Assembly (NCBI GenBank): GCA_011525685.1
Contig: WYBW01000025.1
Span: 1 to 64,000, forward strand
Direction: 5' to 3'
DNA from: Verrucomicrobiia bacterium
GTDB lineage: Bacteria > Verrucomicrobiota > Verrucomicrobiia > Limisphaerales > JADLHS01
Length of the DNA stretch: 64,000 nt
Shown here: positions 1 through 8,987 of the stretch, piece after piece
Numbering within the stretch: position 1 is the first letter of the stretch
Layout of the letters: every line of letters begins with the position of its first letter
The notes under the pieces: model-generated
Seen by the model: the letters and a program-made list of their open reading frames with translations, nothing else
Database searches by the model: none
Told to the model about the DNA's origin: nothing
Made by a program: the position numbers and the translations under genes

Positions 1-2
1 AC

Positions 3-143
3 GTGGATTTCAGACCCATCGCCGCGGCGCTGCGCGAGGTGAATTATCAGGGTTACGTCTCGGTGGAAGTGTTCCAGTTCGAGGAAGGCGCGGAGGTCAT
101 TGCGGGCAAGAGCATCGAGTATTTGAAGCGGACGTTTGCTTGA
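3..143 (+). CDS. C-terminal end of a sugar phosphate isomerase/epimerase-like protein (partial)
   Basis: Only the last 46 codons are inside the window; the 5' part lies upstream. The visible peptide reads VDFRPIAAALREVNYQGYVS then VEVFQF and ends SIEYLKRTFA before TGA. This is the usual last strand and helix of xylose-isomerase-like TIM barrels (AP endonuclease 2 superfamily), in which the YxGYxSVEVF stretch carries the final metal-binding glutamate. Substrate cannot be judged from the tail. A REP doublet follows 33 bp downstream, and the next gene is convergent. The family call is fairly safe, the exact enzyme unknown. Confidence 0.6.
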   Translation: MDFRPIAAALREVNYQGYVSVEVFQFEEGAEVIAGKSIEYLKRTFA

Positions 144-176
144 ACAGCGCGTGGCGCTCGCTTCAGCCAGTGTCCC

Positions 177-319
177 GTAGGACAGGCGTCGCGCCTGTCG
201 CCAACTTCAGTCCTCCGCATCAGCGGTATGCTTTTACGGGCGCGTACGCAAAGAGCATGGCAACCAAATGGTGAACCAGTGACAGGAAGATGGAGACCGA
301 GGCGCGACGCCCGTCCTAC
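177..319. repeat. REP doublet (REPIN-like), family 1, copy 1
   Basis: An inverted pair of hairpin-forming ends. The left end begins GTAGGACAGGCGTCGCGCC, itself a palindrome (GACAGGCG/CGCCTGTC). The right end, finishing ..CCCGTCCTAC at 319, is its near reverse complement. The interior holds a small CCGC..GCGG stem near 214-225. Further copies are at 17662-17792 and 24701-24799. It fills the gap between two convergent genes. Confidence 0.8.
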
Positions 320-321
320 GT

Positions 322-3300
322 TCACTTCCCCTGCGGCAGCGGTGCGGCAGTTTCGCCCGCCGGGATGCGCCAGTGTCGCCATTGCAGTTTCTGCGCAACA
401 TCATCCAGCAGCGAATACGCCACGGGCGTGACCACCAGCGTCAGCAAAAGGCACAACGCCTGTCCGCCAATCACCACCACGGCCACGGCGCGGCGTTCTT
501 CCGCGCCCGGGCCGGTCCCCAAAGCCAGCGGCGTCATGCCCGCGATCAGCGTGAGCGTGGTCATCAGAATCGGTCGCAGCCGTTCACGGTTGCCCTGGAG
601 AATCGCGGCCAGGCGTTCCATGCCCCGCTCGCGCAGCTTGTTCATGTGGTCAATCTGCAGAATGGCGTTCTTCTTCACCACGCCAAACAAGACCAGCAGC
701 CCCAGCGCGGAATAGAGGTTGATGGTTTGTTGGGCGACCAGCAGCGACAAAAAGGCAAACGGCACGGAGAGCGGCAGCGAGAGCAGGATCGTGAACGGAT
801 GCACCAGACTCTCGAACTGCGACGCGAGAATGATGTACATCAGGATGACCGAGAGCAGAAACGCCCAGAGAAACTCGGTGAATGTCCGCTCCAGTTCCCG
901 CGCGCGGCCGGAGACGCGGGTCGAGTAGCCGGTCGGCAAACCCATCTTTTCGACCTCGGCGCGCAAGGCGGCGATGCGATCGGCCTGGGCGTAACCTGGT
1001 GCCACGGCCGCGCGCAGGCTGACCTGGCGCTGTCGGTCCAGCCGGTCAATGCGGGAGGCGGTCGTTGTCGGCACCAGCTTGACCACGTTGTCGAGCCGGG
1101 TGAGACCGCTGCCGCCGTTGCGGGACGGCACCCACAGGCGCGCGATGGTTTCCGCGTCATTGCGGTCGCCTTCCCGCAGGCGCACCTGCACGTCGTAATC
1201 CTCGTTCATCGTCTCGTCGCGGAAGCGCGTCACCCGGTCGTCCCCGCCCACCATGATGCGCAACGCCGTGGCGATGTCCTCGGTGTCCACGCCGAGATTG
1301 GCGGCGCGCTCGCGGTCTATCTGGACGCGCAACTCCGGCTTGTCGAGCTTGAGCGTGGTGTCGGCATCCTGCAGGCCGAGCGCGGGAGCATTGGTCCGCA
1401 GCCGCTCGGCATACTCAAACAGCACATCCAGGTCGGGACCGAGCAGGGCGAAATCAATGTCGAAGTTCGGCCCGCCGCCGATGAAAGTCTGCGGATTGCG
1501 GATGGCGATGCGGACGTCGGAGAACTTTCGCAGGCGCTGCCGGATTTCCTGTTGCACCTCGCGCTGGGTGAAATTGCCCTGGAAGGCGTGCCAGGGCGGC
1601 CATTGGAGCAGGCGCGCCCAGCCGAAGGTGCGTTGCTCATGCGGAATGAGCCGGACGTAAAAGTTGGCGCTGTTCAACCCGCCGAAAAACCCGCTGCCGA
1701 CGGTGGTGAGGATGAACTGGACACCGGGAACGCGCGTCAGTTCCTCCTCGACCTTGAGCGCCACGTCGTTGATCGCGCCCAGGCCGGTGCCCTCGGGCGC
1801 GCTGACGCGCACGTCAAATTCGCCCTCGTCCACGTTGCTGGGCAGGTATTCCTGCCGCACGAACTGGTAGAGCGGCACGGAGGATGCCATGACCGTCAGC
1901 GCCAGGGCCGCCACCAGCCAGCGACGGCGCATTGCGAATCCCAGCGTCCGCATGTAGAAGGAATCAATCACGTGATAAAAGCCGGTGCGGGAACGGGGTT
2001 GGGCTGAGGTGCGCTCTCCCTCACCCTGGCCCTCTCCCGCTGGGAGAGGGGACAGCAGGCTTCCGCTCTCCTTGATTCCAGCGTGCTCCGGCCGTTTGCC
2101 GCCTCCTGTCACACCGGGAGACGGAGTGCGACTCTCCCTTTCCCTCAGGGAGAGGGCCGGGGTGAGGGTGGACTCGTCGTCCAGTTGTTGCCCGTTCCCA
2201 CGCTTCACCCGCAACAACCGCGCGCTCATCATGGGCGTGAGCGTGAAGGACACCAGCAGGCTGACCAGCACCGCCACCGCCGAGGTGATGCCGAATTGAT
2301 AGAGGAACCGTCCCGAAATGCTCGACATGAACGAGACGGGCACGAAAATCACCACCAGACTCAAGGTCGTGGCCATGACGGCCATGCCGATCTCGGCGGT
2401 CGCCGCCCGGGCCGCCTCGAAGGGCCGCATTTTCTTCTCCTCGATGAAGCGAAAGATGTTCTCGAGCACCACGATGGCGTCGTCAATCACGATGCCCACC
2501 ATCAACACCAGCGCAAGCATGGTCACGCTGTTGAGGGTGAAGCCGACCGCCTTCATCATGCCGAACGAGGCAATGACCGACGCCGGAATGGCCACGGCGG
2601 CAATCACGGTGGCGCGCCAGTTCCGCATGAACAGCAGCACGATGATGCTGGCCAGGATGCTGCCCAGCACGAGGTGGGTTTTGATTTCGTGCAGCGCCTG
2701 GTAGATGTAGCGCGATTGGTCGCGGATGATCTCCATTTTCAGATCGCCCGGAAGCTGGGCTTCGAGCGCCCGCAACCGTTGCTTCACCCCTTCAATCACC
2801 GCCACCGTGTTGGCCCCGGACTGGCGGATGACCTCCAGCGTCACGTTCATTTCCCCATTCAGCCGGGAGATCGAACGTTCCTCCTTGGTGCCATCCTCGG
2901 CCCAGCCGATGTCCCGCACCCGGATGGGCGAGCCGTCCCGGGTGGCGATGACCAGATCGTTGAACTCCCGCGGGTCGGTCAGCCGGCCCATGGTGCGGAG
3001 GGTTTGCTCGCGTTGCTCGGTGGTGACGTTGCCGCCGGGCGTGTTCGCGTTCTGCCGGTCCACGGCGTCGCGCACGGCGGTGATGGGAATCCGGTAGGCG
3101 GCCAGCCGGTCGGCATCCACCCACACATTGATGGCGCGCTCCAGGCCGCCGATGACACTCACCTGGCCGACACCGGGGGAACGTTCGATGTGCGTCTTGA
3201 TGATCTTGTCAGCGATCTCGGTCAGCTCGCGTCGCGGGCGCGGACCGGAAACGGCGATGGTGAGAATCGGTTGCTGGTCGGTGTCGGACTTCGAGATCGT

Positions 3301-3681
3301 GGGCGGGTCCATGTTGCGCGGCAACTGCCGCACCACCGTGGCCACGCGATCGCGCACGTCCTGTGCCGCCACGTCAATGTCCCGGTTCAGATTGAAGGTG
3401 ACGACCACAAAGCTCGACCCACCGCCGTTGATGGAGCGCAATTCGTCAATGCCTTCAATGGTGTTGACGACCTCCTCGATGGGTTGGGCGACCTGCGACT
3501 CCATTTCGGCGGGTGAAGCGCCGGGCAGCCGGGCGTTGATGCGCACCACGGGAATATCCACCGAAGGAAAGCGGTCCACACCCAGGTGGATGTAGCCCGC
3601 GACGCCGATGACCACGAGCGTCATCACGATCATGGTCGCGAGCACGGGCCGGCGGATGCAGATTTCAGCAAGTTTTTGCAT
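322..3681 (-). CDS. RND family efflux transporter permease (HAE1/AcrB type)
   Basis: Inner-membrane proton-driven pump of a tripartite exporter; substrate unknown. The 1119-residue protein starts MQKLAEICIRRPVLATM, the standard cytoplasmic lead and first membrane helix of AcrB-like permeases. It has the TM4 relay motif GIVIDDAIVVLENI (D400, D401) and the usual two halves, each with a large periplasmic porter loop. The final helices contain LVVTPVAY. It follows its adaptor gene (3811-4932) after about 130 bp. Odd feature: residues about 503-556, in the cytoplasmic linker between TM6 and TM7, are encoded by a REPIN-like repeat (2014-2175) inserted in frame, giving peptides LTPALSLRERE and LPAGEGQGEGE. 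No TolC-like outer membrane gene is in view. Family call very secure. Confidence 0.95.
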   Translation of the reverse strand: MQKLAEICIRRPVLATMIVMTLVVIGVAGYIHLGVDRFPSVDIPVVRINARLPGASPAEMESQVAQPIEEVVNTIEGIDELRSINGGGSSFVVVTFNLNRDIDVAAQDVRDRVATVVRQLPRNMDPPTISKSDTDQQPILTIAVSGPRPRRELTEIADKIIKTHIERSPGVGQVSVIGGLERAINVWVDADRLAAYRIPITAVRDAVDRQNANTPGGNVTTEQREQTLRTMGRLTDPREFNDLVIATRDGSPIRVRDIGWAEDGTKEERSISRLNGEMNVTLEVIRQSGANTVAVIEGVKQRLRALEAQLPGDLKMEIIRDQSRYIYQALHEIKTHLVLGSILASIIVLLFMRNWRATVIAAVAIPASVIASFGMMKAVGFTLNSVTMLALVLMVGIVIDDAIVVLENIFRFIEEKKMRPFEAARAATAEIGMAVMATTLSLVVIFVPVSFMSSISGRFLYQFGITSAVAVLVSLLVSFTLTPMMSARLLRVKRGNGQQLDDESTLTPALSLRERESRTPSPGVTGGGKRPEHAGIKESGSLLSPLPAGEGQGEGERTSAQPRSRTGFYHVIDSFYMRTLGFAMRRRWLVAALALTVMASSVPLYQFVRQEYLPSNVDEGEFDVRVSAPEGTGLGAINDVALKVEEELTRVPGVQFILTTVGSGFFGGLNSANFYVRLIPHEQRTFGWARLLQWPPWHAFQGNFTQREVQQEIRQRLRKFSDVRIAIRNPQTFIGGGPNFDIDFALLGPDLDVLFEYAERLRTNAPALGLQDADTTLKLDKPELRVQIDRERAANLGVDTEDIATALRIMVGGDDRVTRFRDETMNEDYDVQVRLREGDRNDAETIARLWVPSRNGGSGLTRLDNVVKLVPTTTASRIDRLDRQRQVSLRAAVAPGYAQADRIAALRAEVEKMGLPTGYSTRVSGRARELERTFTEFLWAFLLSVILMYIILASQFESLVHPFTILLSLPLSVPFAFLSLLVAQQTINLYSALGLLVLFGVVKKNAILQIDHMNKLRERGMERLAAILQGNRERLRPILMTTLTLIAGMTPLALGTGPGAEERRAVAVVVIGGQALCLLLTLVVTPVAYSLLDDVAQKLQWRHWRIPAGETAAPLPQGK
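2014..2175. repeat. REPIN-like repeat, family 2, copy A, inside the RND permease gene
   Basis: Inverted pair of GC-rich hairpins. The left end has CCCTCACC..GGCCCTCTCCC with loop GCT and GGGAGAGGG. The right end has CCCTCAGGGAGAGGGCCGGGGTGAGGG in mirrored order. The length (about 160 bp) and arrangement match the intergenic copies at 22850-23008 and 23099-23258, so this is the same mobile repeat sitting within a coding frame without breaking it. Confidence 0.85.
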
Positions 3682-3701
3682 TCGCTATACCGCCAGATAA
3701 C

Positions 3702-3806
3702 CCAAGATCGCCACGGATAATTCGCCTCTTAATCTTGATCGTGCTCCTGATCTTAATCTGGAAAGAGGCGCGGAGATCATGATCAAGATTACGATTAAGA
3801 GACGAG
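3702..3806. repeat. Imperfect inverted repeat between adaptor and permease genes
   Basis: CGCCTCTTAATCTTGATC on the left is mirrored by GATCAAGATTACGATTAAG.. on the right, with an inner CTGATCTTAATCTGG copy. The sequence is AT-richer than its surroundings and looks like another small repeat family (GATTAAGATCAAG type). It could fold as an intercistronic hairpin and may set the adaptor:permease transcript ratio, which is inference. Confidence 0.55.
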
Positions 3807-3810
3807 AACA

Positions 3811-4932
3811 TCACTGTCCGCTTGCGGTTCTGGTCCCGTCGGCCGGCAACGTCTCGGGCACGTTCTCGAGCTTCAGCGCCTGACCCGTGCGGATGCCGAC
3901 CGGGTCCAAGACCACGATTTCTCCGGCGGCCAGCCCGGAAACGATCTCCACCCAGCCGTCTCCGCGCCGGCCGGTGGCCACAACTTTCTCCACAGCTTTG
4001 CCGTCCTTAACCGCCACCACTCGCTCCATTCCCGCAAACTTGATAACCGTGTCGGGCGGCACCGTGACGCCCGGCTCGCGCTGGCTCACGATGATTTGGG
4101 CGCGGGCAAACAGGCCGGCGCGCAACGCGCCGCGATTCGGAACATCCGCTTCGGCCTGCAACATGCGGTTGGCTTCGCGGATCGCCGGCGCGATGCGCAC
4201 CAGGCGGCCGGTGTAAACGTTGCTGTCGGCCTCGACCGTGACCCGCACCTCCTGGCCGACGCGCACGGCCACCGACTCGCGCTCCGGCACTTCCAGACGC
4301 AGGCGCAACGGCTCGGTCTGGACCACCCGGACAATGGGCGCGCCGATGCCGACGTAGTTTCCCACGCTCGCAACGCGCTCGGCGATGGCTCCGTCGAAGG
4401 GCGCTTTGACGCGCGAGCGCTCGAGGTTGAGTCGCGCGATGGCTTCCGCGGCTTCCGCCGCCTGCACATCCGCCCGGGCGCGCTCGACCTCGGCCACGGC
4501 CAGGTCCAGTTCACTGGCGGAGGCGATGTTGTCCTTGGTCAAATCCTGGATGCGCTTGAGCGTTTGCGTGGCGTTGGCGGCGCTGGCATTGGCCCGGGCG
4601 AGGTTGGCGGCGGCCTGCCGGGCGAGCGCCTCGTGGGCGGTCTGGTCAATCAACGCCAGTTCCTGCCCGGCGGTGACGCGGTCACCGATGTCCACGAAAG
4701 ACCGCTCGATCTGCCCCGCCACCTGCGCGGCCACGGTGGCCTCGTCGTGCGCCGCGAGCGTGCCCACCACGTGCAGGACGCGCTCCATCAGCCGCAACTC
4801 GGCGCGGGCCACTTGCACGGCCCGGGGAGCGGCCTCGGGGCGGGCTGGTTTCGCGGTGTCCGCCTTGCGGCAGGCCACCAGGAAGACCGTGGCTGCAATC
4901 AGCAGCGCCAAGGGAATGGGCCTGAGCTTCAT
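3811..4932 (-). CDS. RND efflux periplasmic adaptor (membrane fusion protein), lipoprotein
   Basis: Connects the inner-membrane pump to an outer-membrane channel. The 373-residue protein starts with a lipoprotein signal, MKLRPIPLALLIAATVFLVA followed by Cys21, so it is probably lipid-anchored in the periplasm. Family order is visible: a lipoyl-like half motif (VGTLAAHDEATVAAQVAGQI), a long alpha-hairpin rich in Ala/Glu, a second lipoyl half (VKAPFDGAIAERVASVGNYV), then beta-barrel and membrane-proximal domains with TVPPDTVIKF. It begins 8 nt after the PIN toxin stop codon and precedes its permease, so translation as one unit is likely. Specificity is not predictable. Confidence 0.93.
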   Translation of the reverse strand: MKLRPIPLALLIAATVFLVACRKADTAKPARPEAAPRAVQVARAELRLMERVLHVVGTLAAHDEATVAAQVAGQIERSFVDIGDRVTAGQELALIDQTAHEALARQAAANLARANASAANATQTLKRIQDLTKDNIASASELDLAVAEVERARADVQAAEAAEAIARLNLERSRVKAPFDGAIAERVASVGNYVGIGAPIVRVVQTEPLRLRLEVPERESVAVRVGQEVRVTVEADSNVYTGRLVRIAPAIREANRMLQAEADVPNRGALRAGLFARAQIIVSQREPGVTVPPDTVIKFAGMERVVAVKDGKAVEKVVATGRRGDGWVEIVSGLAAGEIVVLDPVGIRTGQALKLENVPETLPADGTRTASGQ

Positions 4933-4939
4933 GGCAGAA

Positions 4940-5359
4940 TCAACAATGGTATGCAGCCGTCACCCGCTTCAAGAACGCCGCTGGCTTGAGCACTTCCACC
5001 CCGAACGGCTTGCCCAACGCGAGCAGGTCTTTGTCATACGAAACAATGATCGGCGCATGAGCCGCCAGGGCCGCCGCCAGATAAGGGTCGTCGTCCGGAT
5101 CGCGGCTGCGCTGCTTGCCGAGCGGCGCGGGGGAAACGATTTTCAAATTATCGAGATACCAAATCAGCACGCCAGCCGCATTGTGGACGGCCTTGCGATG
5201 CTGGATCAACTCCGTGGCCGTCTCACGCGTTTCCGCAAGCGTGAATTCGCTGCCGTAGGCAAAAACCTGCCGTCGGGCCAGTCTGACCAGGCACGCCCAG
5301 GCTTCGCCGCGAAAAACGACTCCGGCGGCGACGACGTTCGCATCATATACCACGCGCAC
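4940..5359 (-). CDS. PIN-domain toxin (VapC-like ribonuclease)
   Basis: Probable RNA-cleaving toxin of a type II module. From the GTG at 5359 the protein reads VRVVYDANVVAAGVVF, the first PIN aspartate motif. A later acidic cluster (DPDDDPYLAAALAA, then IIVSYDKDLL) supplies the remaining metal-binding acids, as in COG1569-type putative toxins. This start was chosen because longer upstream reading runs through the antitoxin gene in another frame with no conserved residues; a second GTG lies at 5353. The gene overlaps the antitoxin 3' end by 17 nt, which is typical of translational coupling. It lies between two RND operons on the same strand, an unusual place. Confidence 0.82.
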   Translation of the reverse strand: MRVVYDANVVAAGVVFRGEAWACLVRLARRQVFAYGSEFTLAETRETATELIQHRKAVHNAAGVLIWYLDNLKIVSPAPLGKQRSRDPDDDPYLAAALAAHAPIIVSYDKDLLALGKPFGVEVLKPAAFLKRVTAAYHC

Positions 5360-5600
5360 GCAGTTTCCTTCTGGCCCGGCGCTGGAACTTGAGCACTTTC
5401 GCCACATCGGCCGCAGAAGGGCCGGCCGGCGCGCCTTTGAGGGCATCGTTCAAAAAAGCCACGTCCTCCCCGATTTCCTTTTGAATGCGTTCGCGGACCA
5501 GGTCGCGGAAATACTCGCTCACGCTTCCATACTCGCGTTTCGTCCGCTGGCGGACAAACTCCGCCATCGCCGGCGGCAGCGAGATGTTGATCGTGCTCAT
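5343..5600 (-). CDS. Ribbon-helix-helix antitoxin (ParD/CopG-like)
   Basis: Partner of the overlapping PIN toxin. The ATG at 5600 gives MSTINISLPPAMAEFVRQRT, a typical ParD-type N-terminus: a beta strand that pairs into a DNA-reading ribbon, followed by helices through GSVSEYFRDLVRERIQ. The C-terminal half (FLNDALKGAPAGPSAADV and a basic tail) would wrap the toxin. ATGs at 5621 and 5606 are in frame, but the family normally starts right before the ST-I-N-I-S-L strand. The protein probably binds its own promoter; an inverted repeat lies just upstream. Confidence 0.82.
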   Translation of the reverse strand: MSTINISLPPAMAEFVRQRTKREYGSVSEYFRDLVRERIQKEIGEDVAFLNDALKGAPAGPSAADVAKVLKFQRRARRKLRARGI

Positions 5601-5625
5601 TTTCATGATGTCAACCTGCATCTAA

Positions 5626-5640
5626 TGCCATTTATTGGCA
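5626..5640 (-). promoter_or_regulatory. Candidate operator of the toxin-antitoxin module
   Basis: TGCCA-TTTAT-TGGCA is a 5-5-5 inverted repeat 26 bp upstream of the chosen antitoxin start, in an AT-rich patch. Antitoxins of this type repress their own promoter through such sites. The role is inference from position and symmetry only. Confidence 0.35.
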
Positions 5641-5768
5641 AGTCGAGGCCCCGCGCTCAGTGTACCGCCTGCCGGTTGCGAAACCGATGTTACGCCCCCG
5701 CGGTTCAAAACCTTGAACCAGTTCGCCAGCAACCAGCGGCAAACCATGAGCCCCGGACCGGCGACAGC

Positions 5769-8700
5769 CTACTTGGCCACCGGCGCAACGTCCACTGGCA
5801 TCGGGTGGGGTTCGCGCCAGCGCCGCAACTTCGCGGCGAGATCACTGAAGAATGTGTAAACGACCGGCACAACGAACAGCGTCAGGAAGGTGCTGGTCAT
5901 CAGGCCGCCTACCACCGCGATGCCCATCGGCCGGCGGCTTTCCGCACCGGCGCCAAAGCCAATGGCAATCGGCAGAATGCCGGCGGTGGTGGAAAATGCC
6001 GTCATCAGAATTGGCCGCAGACGGATCATTCCCGCCTGGGTCATGGCTTCGTACGCTCCCAGGCCGGTGGCCATCTGCTGATTGGCAAACTCGACCAGCA
6101 GAATGGAATTCTTGGTGACCAGGCCGATGAGCAGCACCAGACCCACGAGGCTGAACAGGTTGATGTTCATGGCGGGGATTGGCGGATACAGCCCCAGTTT
6201 GCCGCCAAAGTCCAGCAGCCAAAGCAGACCAAACGCGCCGATGGCCGCCAGGGGCAGCGCGAGCATCACCGTGATCGGGTGGAGGAAGCTCTCGAACTGC
6301 GCCGCCAGCGTCATGTAGATGATGACGATGGCCAGACCCAGCACCCACCAGACTTCGGCGCTGGTTTCGCGCAGACTCCGGGCGTCGCCGCCCCAGGCGT
6401 ACAGAAATCCCGGTGGCAATTCCTTGGCCAGCATCTCCTCCACTTCTGCCACCACCGGCCCGATGGGCACGACGCCGGTGGACGCGGTGATGCTGGCGCT
6501 GCGGAGGCGGCCATAATGGTTGATCGAGTTGGGCGCGGCGCCCTGGGTGCGCGTTACGAGGCTGCTGAGTTGGATCAACTCTCCCTGCTGGTTGCGCACG
6601 AAGTTCCGGTCCAGGTCCTGCGGGGTCAGGCGCGAAGCGCGCTCGAGTTGCGCCATGACGTAATACTCCTTGCCGCCGACCTTGATGCGGCTGAGATCCA
6701 GGCCGCCGAAGAGAATTTGCATCGTGCGCGAGATGTCCTGGATGCTCACGCCCAGGGCCGCGGCCCGGCTGCGGTCAATCGTCACCCGCAACTCCGGTTT
6801 GTCCACCTCGAATCCGACGCGGATGTTGCGCAGGTAGGGCTGGCCGTCCTTGGTCATCGCACGAAGTTGGTTCGCGAACCGCTGCGACACCTCGTTCAAT
6901 GCGTCCAGGTCCTGGTTTTGCAGAATCAACTCGAACGGCGAATCGCGAAAATTGACCTCGATGGCCTTGGGCAGATTGGCGATGGCGAATCCGCCCTCGA
7001 CCTCCATGAAAAAGCGCTGGGCGATGCCGCCCGGCCCGTGAACGATCTCCTGCACGGATCGCTCGCGCTGGCTGCGGTCGGAGAAGCGTACGAAAACCAC
7101 GCCCATGTTGGCCTGGCCGGGGCCGGCGAAACCCGGCGCCACCATTGCGCCATAGGATTCCACCTCGGGCACCGCGGCCACGATCGCCTCGGCCTTTTGC
7201 AACTGCCGGTCGGTAAACTCGCTGGTGGAACCGTTCGGCGTGAACACAATGCAAAACATGCGGCCCTTGTCCTCGAGCGGGAGGAAATCCTGCTCCAGCC
7301 CCTTGTAGGCGAACACCATCACCGCCAAGGTTGCCACCGTGACCAGGAGCATGACCAGCCTATGGTGCAGCGCCCAGCGCAGTCCCCGGCCGTAAAGGCG
7401 CGACACGGCGGCGAAACCGCGCTCGAACCAGTTGAAGAGCGAACCGTGCTTGATGCCGGCCAGCGGCTTGAGCACACGCGCGGCCATCGCCGGCGTCAGT
7501 GTCAACGCCACGAACGCCGAGATCACCACCGCACCGGAAACCGCCAGCGCAAACTCGATGAACAACCGCCCGGTGGTGCTTTTCTGGAAGGCCAGCGGCG
7601 TAAACACGGCCACCAGCGAGATCGTGATGGCGATGACGGCAAAACTGATCTCCTCCATCGCCTTGAACGCCGCCTTCATCGGCGTCAGGCCTTCTTCGAC
7701 GTGACGGTAGATCGCCTCCAAGACCACGATGGCGTCGTCCACCACGATGCCGATGCTCAACACCAACGCCAGCATCGTGAGGATGTTCACCGAATACCCG
7801 AACGCATAGAGCATGGCGAACGACCCAACCACCGACACCGGAATGGCCACGGCCGGCACGATGGTCGAGCGCAGATTCCGGAGGAAAACGAAAATCACCA
7901 GCACCACCAGCACAAAGGCGATGCCGAGGGTTTCCCAGACTTCCGTGATGGCTTTCTCGACGTAGATGCTGGAGTCGTAGGCCACCCAGAGTTCGCAACC
8001 CTCGGGCAGCGTCGGTTGGATGGCGGCGATCTCGGCGCGGATGCCCTGGGCCACCGCCACGGTGTTGGCCTTGGCCTGCTTGACCACGCCGAGAAACACG
8101 CACGGCTTGCCCCGCGCGCGCGCGATGGTGCGGTAATCCTCCGCCCCTTCCTCAGCCCGGCCAATGTCGCGCAGCCGGACCAGCGTCGTTCCCTCCGCGC
8201 GCACGACCAGGTCGTTGAACTCCTCGGCGGTGCGCAGTTCGCCCCGCGTCTGGATGGTCATTTCGCGGTCGAGATTCTCCACCCGACCGCTGGGCAGCTC
8301 GATGTTCTGCTCCTGCAAGGCGCGTTCGACGTCGAGCACCGTGACCTGGCGCGCGGCCATCTTGTCCGCGTCGAGCCAAAGCCGCATGGCGAACCGCTTT
8401 TCCCCGCCGATCATCACCGACGACACTCCGGCCACCCCTTGCAGGCGCGGTTTGATCTGGCGCTCGGCGAGGGTGGTCAGTTCGACCGTCGAGTAACGGT
8501 CGCTGTTGAGCGCGTTCCAGATGATGGGCTGGGCGTCGGAATCCTGCTTGGCGATGACCGGTTCGAAAATGTCCCGGGGCAGGTTGCCGCGCACGCGTGA
8601 AACCCGGTCGCGTACGTCCTGAGCCGCAATGTCAATGTCGCGCGACAGATCGAACTCGATGGTGATGACACTGGCGCCCTCGCGGCTCTCGCTGCGGAGC

Positions 8701-8936
8701 GTCTTGATGCCCTCGATGTTATTGATCTGCTCTTCGAGCCGCTCGGTAACCTCGGTTTCCACCACCTGCGCGTTGGCGCCCGGATAAACCGTGGTCACGC
8801 TGACAATCGGCGGATCAATGTCGGGCAGTTCGCGCACCGGCAAACGCGACAGACCAATGATGCCGAACAGAATCAGCACCAGATTCATCATCGTGGCGAG
8901 CACCGGGCGCTGGATGCTGACGCGGCTGAGGAGCAT
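5769..8936 (-). CDS. RND family efflux transporter permease (second copy)
   Basis: A 1055-residue inner-membrane proton antiporter. It starts MLLSRVSIQRPVLATMMNLV and has the TM4 motif SIGIVVDDAIVVLEAI with D400/D401. The two periplasmic porter regions (WNALNSDRYSTVELTTLAER and others) and the closing VVPVVYTFFSDL are present. Unlike the permease at 322-3681, it has a normal linker between TM6 and TM7 with no repeat insertion. Its adaptor precedes it by about 50 bp. The two permeases are clearly diverged paralogues rather than a recent duplication. Substrate not predictable; the TetR gene at the head suggests induction by a small molecule. Confidence 0.95.
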   Translation of the reverse strand: MLLSRVSIQRPVLATMMNLVLILFGIIGLSRLPVRELPDIDPPIVSVTTVYPGANAQVVETEVTERLEEQINNIEGIKTLRSESREGASVITIEFDLSRDIDIAAQDVRDRVSRVRGNLPRDIFEPVIAKQDSDAQPIIWNALNSDRYSTVELTTLAERQIKPRLQGVAGVSSVMIGGEKRFAMRLWLDADKMAARQVTVLDVERALQEQNIELPSGRVENLDREMTIQTRGELRTAEEFNDLVVRAEGTTLVRLRDIGRAEEGAEDYRTIARARGKPCVFLGVVKQAKANTVAVAQGIRAEIAAIQPTLPEGCELWVAYDSSIYVEKAITEVWETLGIAFVLVVLVIFVFLRNLRSTIVPAVAIPVSVVGSFAMLYAFGYSVNILTMLALVLSIGIVVDDAIVVLEAIYRHVEEGLTPMKAAFKAMEEISFAVIAITISLVAVFTPLAFQKSTTGRLFIEFALAVSGAVVISAFVALTLTPAMAARVLKPLAGIKHGSLFNWFERGFAAVSRLYGRGLRWALHHRLVMLLVTVATLAVMVFAYKGLEQDFLPLEDKGRMFCIVFTPNGSTSEFTDRQLQKAEAIVAAVPEVESYGAMVAPGFAGPGQANMGVVFVRFSDRSQRERSVQEIVHGPGGIAQRFFMEVEGGFAIANLPKAIEVNFRDSPFELILQNQDLDALNEVSQRFANQLRAMTKDGQPYLRNIRVGFEVDKPELRVTIDRSRAAALGVSIQDISRTMQILFGGLDLSRIKVGGKEYYVMAQLERASRLTPQDLDRNFVRNQQGELIQLSSLVTRTQGAAPNSINHYGRLRSASITASTGVVPIGPVVAEVEEMLAKELPPGFLYAWGGDARSLRETSAEVWWVLGLAIVIIYMTLAAQFESFLHPITVMLALPLAAIGAFGLLWLLDFGGKLGLYPPIPAMNINLFSLVGLVLLIGLVTKNSILLVEFANQQMATGLGAYEAMTQAGMIRLRPILMTAFSTTAGILPIAIGFGAGAESRRPMGIAVVGGLMTSTFLTLFVVPVVYTFFSDLAAKLRRWREPHPMPVDVAPVAK

Positions 8937-8941
8937 GACAG

Positions 8942-8972
8942 GTGAGAAAGTGCGAAAGTGAGAAAGTGGGAG
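8942..8972. repeat. Short tandem direct repeats (GTGAGAAA/GTGCGAAA units)
   Basis: About three 10-bp units of the type AAAGTG(A/C)G in the 50-bp gap between adaptor and permease. A related CTCACTTTCCCAC run is at 29173-29188. Probably a simple-sequence member of the repeat burden seen across the window. Confidence 0.5.
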
Positions 8973-8987
8973 TTCTTGTTTCGGTGC

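Noticed and set aside
5481-8600. Very long open frame on the plus strand opposite the second RND permease
   Set aside because: It mirrors a conserved gene in a GC-rich region and is rich in His, Gln and Arg with no family motif; an antisense by-product.
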